DNA from: Candidatus Woesearchaeota archaeon
Lineage (GTDB): Archaea > Nanobdellota > Nanobdellia > Woesearchaeales > UBA12501
Direction of reading: 5' to 3'
Assembly: GCA_016177345.1 (NCBI GenBank)
Contig: JACOVM010000077.1
Span: forward strand, 1-44,242
Length of the DNA stretch: 44,242 bases
Positions 8,755-18,538 of this stretch are shown here, piece by piece. The stretch's first letter is position 1; each line of letters opens with the position of its first letter. Both the position numbers and the translations under genes were made by a program. The notes beneath the pieces were generated by a model, which was given only the letters and a program-made list of their open reading frames with translations, made no database searches and was not told the origin of the DNA.

Positions 8755-9152
8755 TCCGTCAGAAAGTACCTGACAAAAAGAACGCACTCAGCATCATTGA
8801 GGCAGCAGAACATGACATGAGATTCACCCTCACGCTTCCAGCGACGGAAGCTGCTGGCCCAACTCTCGTCAGAAACATCTACGAAAGCTTTAGGATGCTT
8901 GGAGATGCACTTCTCATCGCAAGAGGAATCAAGGCTGAGGATCATGTCACCCCAATACAAGAGCTGATAGCATTGCCGGTGAAAACAGAGCGCCCATTGC
9001 AAGTTATTGACCGGCTAAGAACGCTGCGGCACAACATTAATTATTATGGCTACAGGCCAACGCAAGAAGAGGTTGAAGAAGCGATTTCCATAACAAACAT
9101 GTGTTTTCACCAACTCCTTCATGCGGTGAAAAGAAAGGTAAATGAAAAGTAG
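8751..9152 (+). CDS. HEPN-domain protein, probable toxin of the MNT-HEPN pair
   Basis: 133 aa, all-helical. It starts inside the stop codon of the MNT gene (ATGA, 8751-8754). The C-terminal half has R88-L-R90-T-L-R-H94-N, fitting the R-x(4-6)-H ribonuclease signature of HEPN domains (R88-x5-H94), followed by N-Y-Y-G-Y, tyrosines that could be adenylylation targets. HEPN proteins of this type cleave RNA, often tRNA, when not neutralised by the MNT partner. The exact R-x4-H-x-Y motif of the best-studied pairs is not present (spacing here is H-x3-Y), so the regulatory chemistry may differ. Size and gene order match two-gene MNT-HEPN modules. Confidence 0.75.
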   Translation: MIRQKVPDKKNALSIIEAAEHDMRFTLTLPATEAAGPTLVRNIYESFRMLGDALLIARGIKAEDHVTPIQELIALPVKTERPLQVIDRLRTLRHNINYYGYRPTQEEVEEAISITNMCFHQLLHAVKRKVNEK

Positions 9153-9204
9153 TGAAGAAAAAAGCAGTAAGCCTGGTTACACCATTCCATCAATCCAACA
9201 ACAA

Positions 9205-9214
9205 CCTTTATAAA
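9205..9214 (+). promoter_or_regulatory. TATA box for the 9280 giant surface-protein gene
   Basis: CCTTTATAAA, with a predicted transcription start near 9237, giving a leader of about 40 bases before ATG 9280. The 127-bp spacer after the HEPN gene shows nothing else. Confidence 0.6.
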
Positions 9215-9279
9215 TGCAGGTTGCTGGAAAATAGCTGGGTATACTGGATTTTAAGAGAGATACGTATCGTGGTGAATCA

Positions 9280-12200
9280 ATGGTGAAAAAGAGGGTCCTA
9301 GGTAGCGTGCTAGTTAGCATTCTCTTTATTCTCCTAAGTATAATGCTTCTTTCTCTTTTCTCAATTACTGGGCTTGCTGTACGAAACGAGTGCTGCATTG
9401 ACTACACCAGAGGATCGTTCTGTACCTCCCTGCTTCTTGATGGCCAAGTATGCCCCTCACCTGGAACAGTAGAGCCAAGAGCATGTGAAGCAATACCTGA
9501 CAAGTGCAGCATTGGCTGCTGTGTCATGCCAGAAGGAAATGTTGAAACACGGGCAAAATTCTCCTGCCAAGAGAGCGGAGGAGTTTTTCGTTCTGGAACA
9601 GAACAGCCATACAGCGTTGGGGTAGAAGACCTTGACTGCACGACGCCATTGCGATGCAGCAGGGATACGGATTGCGGCGCAGGATTGTTTTGCGATACTG
9701 CCCTCCCAGATCCGATCTGCAAAGCTGGAACAACGCCAACCACATGTGAGAATAATGTACGTGACGGTGATGAAACTGACGTTGATTGTGGTGGAAGCTG
9801 TTCATCCTGCGCTGCAGGAGCATCGTGCCTTTCCGATACCGATTGCGCTACCAGCTTTTGCGACGCAAGTGACAGGACGTGCAAGCCTGCAGCAGCAGTC
9901 TCGTGCGGCGACGGATTTATCACGACAAGCCGCGGCGAAGAATGTGAGCCACCAGGATCTTCAGGCGTATCCTCAAGCATTGCCCCCGGCCTTGTCTTGT
10001 GCGAAGGAGAAACACTAGCACAAACCATGGCGCGAGAAGGTAGTTCTATCCAGTGTGACATGAGCTGCAAGGTCATTCCCCCATCTTGTCCTCCCCCTCC
10101 AACTGTTGTGGAAGAGCTGCCGCCAGCAACGCCAGAAGGAACATCCTGCGGTGATAGCATCCTAGACACGCCGAACGCTGCGCTGAATAATGAGCAATGT
10201 GACAGAAATGGGGCAGCAGGAATTGCGTGTTCTCCATTTGGAACAGTAGGTTCTGCATGCCTCTCTCGTGAGGATCCATTAGGGCGAGGATGTACATGCT
10301 ATGCTGAATGCCTGGAGAATCCCGGAAGTATTTCTACCACGGCCCATCAAGAAGTGAACCGGGTTATTATTGAATGGGACGAGTCGGGACTGGTATCCTC
10401 ATGTGTTGCAGGATCATGGCCGAAGCGTTTTATCTATCGATGCAATGAAGACGAGCGTGACTGCAATCTCATGAACGAATATGACATCATCAACGCAACA
10501 GCAACAACAGAAATGAAGTATGTTGACAGAACAATTGAAGAGCGAACAGAATACTGCTACAAGGTTGGAGTAAAGCTTGCCTCAGGAAAATTGGTAACAT
10601 CGCCAAAACAGTGCTTGAGAACATGGAGCGAGATATGCTATGGCCTTGCTGGGGGAGTTGGGAAAGGATTATGCAGCGATGACCGAAGCGCTGCCTTGGT
10701 GTGTGATGAACAGCATGTCGCGCAGCGCATTGAATGTGGAACTGGAAGCATCTGCATGGAATCAGGATTTAATCCAACATGTGTCAGCCAACAAGCATGC
10801 GATGTATGCAATGGCCTCTTTCAAACCTTTGGCGGGCATGTTCCGGTTCCAGTATCACAACTGATCGAAATCGCTGTTGGAGATGGCCTGCAGGAGCTTG
10901 CATGTGATGAAGTATTGAGCTGCGCGTATGATACGACAGAGGAAAACGTGAATGCGTATCAGGAATGCAGCGGTATCACGAGCTGCTACGATTATCATTC
11001 AGAGCATGCATGTGATGGTTTTGGCGGCTCTGACCCTTGCTTTGTTGGCCCCTGTGAGTGGAAAGAGCCATACTGGAACACGGTTGGATTCGGCATTTGC
11101 GCCCCCAAACCATCAACCAAGCTGGACTGTGGAAGGTGCAATCGCGACGAGGAAAGCCCGGATGATGCCTTCAATACCGCATTTTTTAGCGAGTGCAGCC
11201 AGGCCACGTGTGAAGAGGGATATGGTGATTGTTATTTCGATGATGGAACATGCAAGGCACAAACAGATGTTGTCTGTGAAGATTATGCGACAAAAGCAGA
11301 ATGCATGGATGGAGATGGCACTGGCGAAGCTGCTTTCGAGCTCGATGGCAATAATGGAGTAGCACAATACTCCAATGATCGCTTTGAGTATGGGGTATGC
11401 AAATGGACTGACGCAAGCAAATGCTTCAAAGACGCTAACGCAGACACTGTTCCCGACTGCAGCTCAGCCGACAAGCCCTGCCAGAGTGACAAGCAGCCGC
11501 CAGCAACCATTGCTGTTCCAACAAAAGAGCAGATACGACAAGATGCTGGCGATCCACCCCAGCGAATTCTTGTTGGCAAAGACGCAGACCTTCTCTTATC
11601 CGTGTCAGAGCCAGCAGTAACCTACTTCTGCATTGATGAGGTTGATCCAGCAACACCCTGTTCTCCAACTACACCAGCAGTATGCAAGCTTCAGCAGCGC
11701 CTTGACACGCTCGGTGATGGAAATAAGCAGGTTCGGCTCTTCTCCGTTGATTACAATGACAATGTTGAGCAAATACAGTCCATTCCTGTTATTCTTGACA
11801 CCACCACACCAACAATAACTATCACTCCCAATTTTGATGAGGAAACAAAAGTGCTGAAAGTGGTGATGAAAGCTAATGAGCAAGTGAGATGCAGTGCTGA
11901 CATGATGAATGGAAATCTCGAGCCAGCACGCGCAGTTCCAGGAACATCTAAATCAAATGCCATCCAAGGAGAAGTTGGAAGAACATTTAACAGAACATAC
12001 TACCAGCTTCCTGATGACCTGTACTATTTCGTGTATGACTGCAAAGATGCTGCCGGCAACAGAAAGCAGGGTTATTATGCTGTATCTAACGTTGAGACCA
12101 ATTTTATTCATCCTCAGCGGATGGGCATATCTCTCGTCACTGCTAATACTCAGCTAACCGTTCAGGTAAGCACAGATCAAGACGCCGAGTGCAGGCTTTC

Positions 12201-15159
12201 TAAAACAGTATCCCTCTTTGATGGAATGGAAATTACTTCTCCACGAGGAAGAACGCACTCAGCCAATCTCCCCCTCACTCCAGGTCGAAACATCTACACG
12301 ATCAAGTGCAAGACAGATGATGGGACAGTCCATGGAAATCTCGGAGACCGCTTCATCATCAGCAGAGACGTTGTTCCACCAAAGATTTCTTTTGTTCAAG
12401 CGTATGACGGAACAACCATATTTGACCCAGCACTCTCGTATGCTGCTCCCCAATACGCGATGATGGCATGTGATGACACGGCAATTCCCGGTGGCATCGT
12501 TTCCAATCTTGGCTGTCAGCACACCACATACAATCTTAATGGTGCTTTAACCGAGGTTGACCACGAGCTTGGCAGGCTTCATGGCCCAATCTACTTTGGT
12601 GATGGAACAACAGCCTTAACCTACACAGCCCGAGACCAGGGGGGAAATAGCGTCACTGGATCGTCAAGCGTTACCGTTACTCGAGGAGAAAAGTCCATGA
12701 CGATTCGAATAACAAACCAGGATGGAACACCAGTCGAAGATGCTGCTAAACTCCAGCCAGCATTGTATTATGTTATGGTCAGCTCAACCTATCACCTCCA
12801 GGGTGCGGTAGTAACGATAGAAATGCTCGAGCGCGAGGAGGACACTGATGAGGATCGGGAACCAGACATGCTTACCCTTCCATCAGCCCCATTGCTGAGC
12901 AGTGCTCTTGAACAAGCCTTCATTCTCGACCTTCGGCTTGGCACTAGGACGGCAAAAGGAGAGGTGTATGACGTGAACATAATGGCACAAGGAACGATCA
13001 CCGAGCCAGTTCCACCATGCTTTGAAGGAGACATGGCAGCAACTACAGAGGACATTTCTGCTGAAGTAGCTGCGGTAGTTGATGCAAGGCTTGTTGATAT
13101 TCGCCTCGAGCCAATGCTGGAGAGTAGGCAGACAGGCCCGACAGGCGTAGAGTATAATGTGTCCTACCAGAATAATGAGTACTTTACGAATCATCGTGAC
13201 CTGTTTGTAACAGGAAAGCTCCTTGACCCAGACACGACAGGAGAGGTTCAGTTTAGCATTGAAACATTCACCTCAACCTGGAATGGAATAGACACGCTAG
13301 AAAACAATGCAGAGGGTGTTGCTACTGAGGGCTTCATTACCTCTACGGTCGGTGAGGCTGCGATCGGGTCATCTACTGTCCGCGTCGCAAACCCTGAGCT
13401 GATCACGCCAGGATCATATCTTTTGTTCAAGAATCACGAGCGTGTCATGTACAGCCGCTATCGAGCGTTTTATCCTGTTGCAGATGTTGATGGCGACCTT
13501 ATCCTTCTGGCCGAGCCTCTCGAGAAGAAAGTGGGGGGATCTGCGGGAGACGTCGATGTCGAAATTTACAGGAAGCCCTTTCCATATAATTGGTTTGGCA
13601 TGACTGTTCCCCTTCAAGAGGGAAGGAACGTCCTTTCAGTAAAAGCAAAAAGCACGTCAGGAGTGTACTCTCCAGAAAAGACAGTGATCATTCAGCGCGA
13701 TACCATGCCCCCAGAAATCATCAGAACCCTTCCAGCCTTTTCGATCACAAGTGATAATGTTTCTGAAGTTGCGTTCATCGTTCGAGAAGCAACAAAGGGG
13801 AGCGGCATTGAAAAAGCAGAGATCACCATGAATAGCGGAAGCAAGCCAACAACGATAGAAGAAATTCCATCCGAGGCTGAGGGTTACCTGTATTACAAGG
13901 TCAGCTTCGCGCAAGACATCCCATTCGCTGAAGGAACATACACGATAAAACTGGTTGGATATGACAGGGCAAAAAATGTGTTCTCTCCTCCAGAACGGTC
14001 AAGCTTCTCCCTGGAAATTGACCGGGGAGCAGCCATCCCCCCAGTATGGACGGTGATTGGCGGAACAAAAAAAGAGACAGCTCTTTTTGGAACCCTCTGG
14101 TATACTCCATATCCAACCATTGAGGTAATTATTGACTTCTCTGCAAACAAGCTGCCAATCAAGATAACTGGGATGGTCATAAGAGCGCAAGGAACAACAG
14201 CCCAATACCCAATTGGAAGAACATGCGAGGAGGTAAAGCTGGTTGGAACAGAATGGGTTGCAGTGCCAATTCCTGCCGGTGCTGCAGGAGCAGCGGGCAC
14301 TGTAGCAGCTGAAATGACCAACAAGTTTAGGTGCAGGCTGGCAGAACCGCTTGGGCAGAACAACGCGTATCAGATTGGGGTTCGAGCCCATAAAGTCTTG
14401 ACGACAGGGCCATTGCCGGACAACACCTTCTTCAGCGACAGTATCATTCTTGATAACCAGCCACCACAAGTAACCAGCCTCATTTATCATTCTCCCGCAA
14501 AAATCGAGATGCCGCTTGAATTTTACGCAACTGTTCCAAATGAGAGGTACGAGCTCGGGGCGAAACTCACCTACAGCGTGAACAGGGAAACGTACAACCT
14601 TCAGGCAGTTGGAGGATTGAACGGAAACTATCTGTTCATCTGGGACGTGCCGTACTTTGACATCACCCAAGACCTTTACCAAGATATCGATCAGGATAAA
14701 GAATTCCTGATTACCATCTATGACTATGCAGATTCAAGCCACACATGGGAAGCTAGGAGAATGATCAAGATTGACGGAAGGCCGCCAGAGCTTGGAAGCG
14801 TGCAGTTTAGTGTTGAAGCTCCCTATTCCGCAGTAGGCATTCTTGGAAAAGAGTATTACACCAACGCAGAAACAGTTCATATCACTGGAAACTACACGGG
14901 AGATGACGTGAAGTACATCTACATCGAGCCAGGAAGCTTTGATTCAGAAACAGGAGAGTTTGCTGCCCGAGCCCACCCCTTGCGATTGCCAAACAAGAAG
15001 TTCATGTTTGACGTCAAGCTTCAAGGAGAGGCTGAAGAAATGGCCGAAAATAGCTTCGAGCTTGTTGCGGTCGATGACGCAGGAAACAGCATCAGGCTCC
15101 CATTTAAGGTATGGTACGACCAGACTGTTCCACCAAAGCCACAAATTATTATTGAGTAA
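9280..15159 (+). CDS. Giant Cys-rich surface protein with tandem Ig-like domains
   Basis: 1959 aa, the largest gene here. It starts with a signal helix (K-K-R-V-L-G-S-V-L-V-S-I-L-F, ending I-T-G-L-A-V near 28-33). Residues 34-110 are dense in Cys (E-C-C-I-D, G-C-C-V-M). Near 156-205 is one copy of a Cys unit, D-G-D-E-T-D-V-D-C-G-G-S-C-x2-C with following DC-x(4)-C-x(6)-C, that occurs three times in the next gene. Further Cys-rich stretches run to about 740. The rest is a string of Ig/FN3-like beta domains, each introduced by a D-x-x-x-P-P-x-I type boundary (for example V-V-P-P-K-I-S-F, D-T-M-P-P-E-I, D-N-Q-P-P-Q-V, D-G-R-P-P-E-L). There is no C-terminal membrane helix. Probably a long extracellular fibre or adhesin; no enzymatic motif was recognised. 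Confidence 0.85.
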   Translation: MVKKRVLGSVLVSILFILLSIMLLSLFSITGLAVRNECCIDYTRGSFCTSLLLDGQVCPSPGTVEPRACEAIPDKCSIGCCVMPEGNVETRAKFSCQESGGVFRSGTEQPYSVGVEDLDCTTPLRCSRDTDCGAGLFCDTALPDPICKAGTTPTTCENNVRDGDETDVDCGGSCSSCAAGASCLSDTDCATSFCDASDRTCKPAAAVSCGDGFITTSRGEECEPPGSSGVSSSIAPGLVLCEGETLAQTMAREGSSIQCDMSCKVIPPSCPPPPTVVEELPPATPEGTSCGDSILDTPNAALNNEQCDRNGAAGIACSPFGTVGSACLSREDPLGRGCTCYAECLENPGSISTTAHQEVNRVIIEWDESGLVSSCVAGSWPKRFIYRCNEDERDCNLMNEYDIINATATTEMKYVDRTIEERTEYCYKVGVKLASGKLVTSPKQCLRTWSEICYGLAGGVGKGLCSDDRSAALVCDEQHVAQRIECGTGSICMESGFNPTCVSQQACDVCNGLFQTFGGHVPVPVSQLIEIAVGDGLQELACDEVLSCAYDTTEENVNAYQECSGITSCYDYHSEHACDGFGGSDPCFVGPCEWKEPYWNTVGFGICAPKPSTKLDCGRCNRDEESPDDAFNTAFFSECSQATCEEGYGDCYFDDGTCKAQTDVVCEDYATKAECMDGDGTGEAAFELDGNNGVAQYSNDRFEYGVCKWTDASKCFKDANADTVPDCSSADKPCQSDKQPPATIAVPTKEQIRQDAGDPPQRILVGKDADLLLSVSEPAVTYFCIDEVDPATPCSPTTPAVCKLQQRLDTLGDGNKQVRLFSVDYNDNVEQIQSIPVILDTTTPTITITPNFDEETKVLKVVMKANEQVRCSADMMNGNLEPARAVPGTSKSNAIQGEVGRTFNRTYYQLPDDLYYFVYDCKDAAGNRKQGYYAVSNVETNFIHPQRMGISLVTANTQLTVQVSTDQDAECRLSKTVSLFDGMEITSPRGRTHSANLPLTPGRNIYTIKCKTDDGTVHGNLGDRFIISRDVVPPKISFVQAYDGTTIFDPALSYAAPQYAMMACDDTAIPGGIVSNLGCQHTTYNLNGALTEVDHELGRLHGPIYFGDGTTALTYTARDQGGNSVTGSSSVTVTRGEKSMTIRITNQDGTPVEDAAKLQPALYYVMVSSTYHLQGAVVTIEMLEREEDTDEDREPDMLTLPSAPLLSSALEQAFILDLRLGTRTAKGEVYDVNIMAQGTITEPVPPCFEGDMAATTEDISAEVAAVVDARLVDIRLEPMLESRQTGPTGVEYNVSYQNNEYFTNHRDLFVTGKLLDPDTTGEVQFSIETFTSTWNGIDTLENNAEGVATEGFITSTVGEAAIGSSTVRVANPELITPGSYLLFKNHERVMYSRYRAFYPVADVDGDLILLAEPLEKKVGGSAGDVDVEIYRKPFPYNWFGMTVPLQEGRNVLSVKAKSTSGVYSPEKTVIIQRDTMPPEIIRTLPAFSITSDNVSEVAFIVREATKGSGIEKAEITMNSGSKPTTIEEIPSEAEGYLYYKVSFAQDIPFAEGTYTIKLVGYDRAKNVFSPPERSSFSLEIDRGAAIPPVWTVIGGTKKETALFGTLWYTPYPTIEVIIDFSANKLPIKITGMVIRAQGTTAQYPIGRTCEEVKLVGTEWVAVPIPAGAAGAAGTVAAEMTNKFRCRLAEPLGQNNAYQIGVRAHKVLTTGPLPDNTFFSDSIILDNQPPQVTSLIYHSPAKIEMPLEFYATVPNERYELGAKLTYSVNRETYNLQAVGGLNGNYLFIWDVPYFDITQDLYQDIDQDKEFLITIYDYADSSHTWEARRMIKIDGRPPELGSVQFSVEAPYSAVGILGKEYYTNAETVHITGNYTGDDVKYIYIEPGSFDSETGEFAARAHPLRLPNKKFMFDVKLQGEAEEMAENSFELVAVDDAGNSIRLPFKVWYDQTVPPKPQIIIE

Positions 15160-15203
15160 GTCAATTATGAGGATTATTCAGTAAGTCCGTTATTAAGTAG
15201 GTC
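15148..15203 (+). repeat. Three degenerate 15-bp copies across a gene boundary
   Basis: ATTATTGAGTAAGTC (15148-15162) contains the stop codon of the 9280 gene. It recurs as ATTATTCAGTAAGTC (15173-15187, 14/15) and GTTATTAAGTAGGTC (15189-15203, 12/15). The third copy ends just before the ATG at 15209. The whole spacer is thus made of copies of the gene end. Confidence 0.6.
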
Positions 15204-15208
15204 AGCCA

Positions 15209-18200
15209 ATGAAAAAAACTGGCACTAGAACTGCACTGATAATAATGCTGGTGATAGTGCTAAGTATATGCATCGTCGCAAGCATAGCCTTTGCAGCCCA
15301 TACGCTTTCTCCTCCAGCATCTTCTTCACCTGCAGGCTCATCAGGCTCGGCGGCAGCCCCAACAATTACGATCGTGAGAAAAACAGACCCGCAAATCAAT
15401 GTTATCTTTACCATTCCTGTTGCTGTTGAAGACGCGTTTATTGCACGATTGAGCGACACGGATGAGATTCTGGAGCGCATCAACATGACAAAAACGCCGA
15501 GCATCGGCTTGTCAACAACATACACGTTCAAAACCAATCGAGGGCTTGCCAATGGGGCGTATCATTTCATCATTCGTATCAGGACCTTGTCCGGAAATAG
15601 GCAGGTGTACGATGAGCCCTTCACCATTGACACGCCGCAGACTGAAATTACCATCCTCGAGCCGCGCCTTGGAATCTCGAATGACCTCGATTATAGCTTT
15701 ACTATCCTTACGATGAGGGAGGGAGAGCGAGTTCCAAGCAGGTGTAAATATGCCGTGTTTAAGGCAGCCTCGTTCGACTCACCAGGGCTAAAGGCGTTCG
15801 ATTATCCAAGGGATGGCGGCGCTTCAGAGACGCACACGATCACGAGCTTTCGCGAAAAGTTCACGATCGAGCCAAACAAGCCAGAAGCGTTTCTGTACTT
15901 CTACTGCATTGATGATCTTGGAATAGAAGTGCAAAAAACAGTCCAGCCCGTAATTGATACGATTTCTCCAAGAATCACTTCTGTTCAGCTCGATCCTGCA
16001 TTATGGGGCGAGTACCCTGTGTCTGGCCCCTTTTTTACAACAATAAGCGCGCAAACGAGTGAGAAGTCCATTTGCAAATACATCATCCGAAATGCTGGTG
16101 ACTACGTTGCGGAGATACGCTATGACAGCATGGCTCCATTTCCTGGCTTCGATCGCTTTAACGCTGATGTATTCAACATAACAAATAAGGTATGGGTTGA
16201 GCTTCCAAATCGAGACCAGGTTTCCTATAATATTAGTGTGCAGTGCGAGGACATGGCAGGGCTATTTACCAAGCCACAAAGCGTGATCGCAACTGTCAAC
16301 TTAACCTCACCCTTAGGAATCCTGGTTACTTCCCCCCCAAGAGTCACGTCAAATTCTGATATCACCTTTGAGTTTACCACCAAGAAGAGATCGTACTGCT
16401 CCTATGTTGCCAGCGATGGCACTGAACAGGTCATTACCGAGGCGAGCAACCCGGTCAAAGACCACTCCTTTGACTATGGCCATATTGATGATGGGGATTA
16501 CACGTTTCGACTACGATGCCAAAGTGGCAGTGCTGGAAGCCAGCAGAGCGAAGAGCTAACCTACCTTTTTACTGTTGATACGCAGCCACCAAGCATGCCT
16601 AACATTACAGCAACAACGTTTGCAACATGCCAAAACACCTCTTTTCCGGAGAGCATGAACATTCGATTTTCTGCGCAGGATGCCCGGACCGGAGTTGCCT
16701 CGTACACGTATCGCATTCCCGGTATCATAAACACTCCTGTCCAGAGCAGCGGCCAGCTTCCTGCTATTTCTCAAAACGAGAATGGAACAGCACTTAACTT
16801 ATCAAGCGGCAGGGTGTACAAGCTGCAAGTAACCGCCACAGACCGGGCAGGGCTTACCAGCGCGACGGCAGAAAAAGACCTGCTCTACGACAAGACAGCA
16901 TGGCAGTGCCTCGAGCATGACCCTCCAACGATAGACATTGATGAGGAACAGCAGCTCGGCACGGTTCTCGCCAGCATGAGCTGTGACGATGACAGCGGCT
17001 GTAATAACCGCTCCTTCAAATATGGGCTGGCGGGGTCTGAACGAAACTGCACAGCTACCTTAGTGTATGATGATCCGGTGCTTGTTTCGCGTCCAAGCTA
17101 CATCTGCTTCTATGCAGAAGACACTCTCGGAAATAATGCAACAAAATCAACGCAGGTCGTGGTTACTCAAGCCTCGTCCTGCGCGAACGGCATTGCGGAT
17201 AGTGGAGAAGCAGATGTTGATTGTGGGGGGAGCTGTGGAGGAACCTGCAATCAGGGGAAAAAGTGTAAAAAGGATAGCGACTGCAAAACTGATTATTGCA
17301 GCAGTGCAGGAATATGCGAAGCCGCAAGCTGCACAGACAAGATAAAGAACCAGCACGAAACTGACGTTGATTGCGGGGGAGAATGTGGGATTTGTCAAAC
17401 AGGAAAAACGTGTAAGATCGACACCGACTGCAGTTCTGGACTATGCGATCCAGGTGGCAAAATCTGTGTTGAATCAACCTGCAGCGACACCATCAAAGGC
17501 CCAGGAGAAGCTGACATCGATTGTGGTGGGGCGTGCACGGCAAAATGTGGCATTGGAAAAAAATGCAAGCTCAACAGTGACTGTACGACGCTATATTGCA
17601 GTACGTTCTATGGAGAATGCAGGGCATCGCCGGCTAATGAAACACCAACACCCCCAGGGCTGCCTCCTGCCGATGATAACAAAGGCATGATGATGTGGGT
17701 CATCGTTGGTGTGCTTCTCCTCGTGCTGCTCGTTGGAGGATTATTGTGGTATCATGCAAAGTATGGAAAGAAGACTCTCAAATCAGGCAGTGCTCAATCA
17801 GGAAGGCTTCTGCCACCACAGCACGCATCGCAATCCTCCCTCTCTAAAAAAGAAGCAGCAACCTCACCAGCAATACTTCGCGCTACGCGATACCATGACG
17901 AGCTGATCCGAAAGAAGCAGGAAAAGCTGCTGCAGCAGCGCATGATGCAACGGCATGGCATCTTTAAGGCGTTTGATGTTTCAGCATTGACAGGAGCAAA
18001 AGCAGCAGAAAATGTCCAGCCATTACCAAAATCAGTACCGAAAATAATTCAAAAACAAGGAGAAAAACCAGGTGAGGCAAAGAAGCTCAGTGAAAAGCAG
18101 CTTCCACTTCATCATCAGCTTTTTGAACGATTAAAGGGGGAATTAAAAGGAGAAGAATGGATTCCGCTAGAGTTGCTCCATCAAAAACATGTCCAGCACT

Positions 18201-18451
18201 CACAGCATTTGCAAACAAAACAAGCTGCGCAAGGAGCTGGCCAACAAAAGCAGAAAAAGGAAAAAGAAAGCGAAGAAAGAGATGAGAACTTTGACCGCCT
18301 GGATACCCTTAGCCGGCGAGACGAGTTCTTTGATGAGCTGGAGAACATGAAAGGGACACTGAACAAGGCGCTTGGCGGCGTTTTCGGAGACATAGGAAAA
18401 ATTGCGGAAGGAAAAGAAAGGGGCAAAGGGCAAGCCCCAAAACGACGCTGA
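15209..18451 (+). CDS. Type I transmembrane receptor-like protein: Ig-like repeats, three Cys units, TM helix, long cytoplasmic tail
   Basis: 1080 aa. N-terminal signal helix about 8-30; several Ig-like beta domains (about 45-640) with P-P-x-M/I boundaries as in the preceding gene; three tandem Cys units of about 48 residues (about 655-805), each with E-A/T-D-V/I-D-C-G-G-x-C then G-K-x-C-K-x3-D-C-x4-C-x6-C; a Pro-rich spacer; and one transmembrane helix near 828-850 (V-I-V-G-V-L-L-L-V-L-L-V-G-G). About 228 residues follow, rich in Lys, Gln and Glu, with predicted coiled-coil character and no Cys. The positive residues after the helix (H-A-K-Y-G-K-K) place this tail in the cytoplasm. It may couple surface structures to the cell interior. 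Probably co-transcribed with the 9280 gene (49-bp spacer). Confidence 0.8.
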   Translation: MKKTGTRTALIIMLVIVLSICIVASIAFAAHTLSPPASSSPAGSSGSAAAPTITIVRKTDPQINVIFTIPVAVEDAFIARLSDTDEILERINMTKTPSIGLSTTYTFKTNRGLANGAYHFIIRIRTLSGNRQVYDEPFTIDTPQTEITILEPRLGISNDLDYSFTILTMREGERVPSRCKYAVFKAASFDSPGLKAFDYPRDGGASETHTITSFREKFTIEPNKPEAFLYFYCIDDLGIEVQKTVQPVIDTISPRITSVQLDPALWGEYPVSGPFFTTISAQTSEKSICKYIIRNAGDYVAEIRYDSMAPFPGFDRFNADVFNITNKVWVELPNRDQVSYNISVQCEDMAGLFTKPQSVIATVNLTSPLGILVTSPPRVTSNSDITFEFTTKKRSYCSYVASDGTEQVITEASNPVKDHSFDYGHIDDGDYTFRLRCQSGSAGSQQSEELTYLFTVDTQPPSMPNITATTFATCQNTSFPESMNIRFSAQDARTGVASYTYRIPGIINTPVQSSGQLPAISQNENGTALNLSSGRVYKLQVTATDRAGLTSATAEKDLLYDKTAWQCLEHDPPTIDIDEEQQLGTVLASMSCDDDSGCNNRSFKYGLAGSERNCTATLVYDDPVLVSRPSYICFYAEDTLGNNATKSTQVVVTQASSCANGIADSGEADVDCGGSCGGTCNQGKKCKKDSDCKTDYCSSAGICEAASCTDKIKNQHETDVDCGGECGICQTGKTCKIDTDCSSGLCDPGGKICVESTCSDTIKGPGEADIDCGGACTAKCGIGKKCKLNSDCTTLYCSTFYGECRASPANETPTPPGLPPADDNKGMMMWVIVGVLLLVLLVGGLLWYHAKYGKKTLKSGSAQSGRLLPPQHASQSSLSKKEAATSPAILRATRYHDELIRKKQEKLLQQRMMQRHGIFKAFDVSALTGAKAAENVQPLPKSVPKIIQKQGEKPGEAKKLSEKQLPLHHQLFERLKGELKGEEWIPLELLHQKHVQHSQHLQTKQAAQGAGQQKQKKEKESEERDENFDRLDTLSRRDEFFDELENMKGTLNKALGGVFGDIGKIAEGKERGKGQAPKRR

Positions 18452-18489
18452 ACAAGGTACAAAGAGTAAACAAAAAATAAACGCCCGAA

Positions 18490-18519
18490 AATAAGCACAT
18501 AAGAAATAAGCACATAAGA
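18490..18519 (+). repeat. Perfect 15-bp tandem duplication in spacer
   Basis: AATAAGCACATAAGA occurs twice back to back (18490-18504, 18505-18519), followed by a truncated third start (AATAG). It lies 19 bp before the ATG at 18539. Confidence 0.8.
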
Positions 18520-18538
18520 ATAGGGTAGACCAAATACC

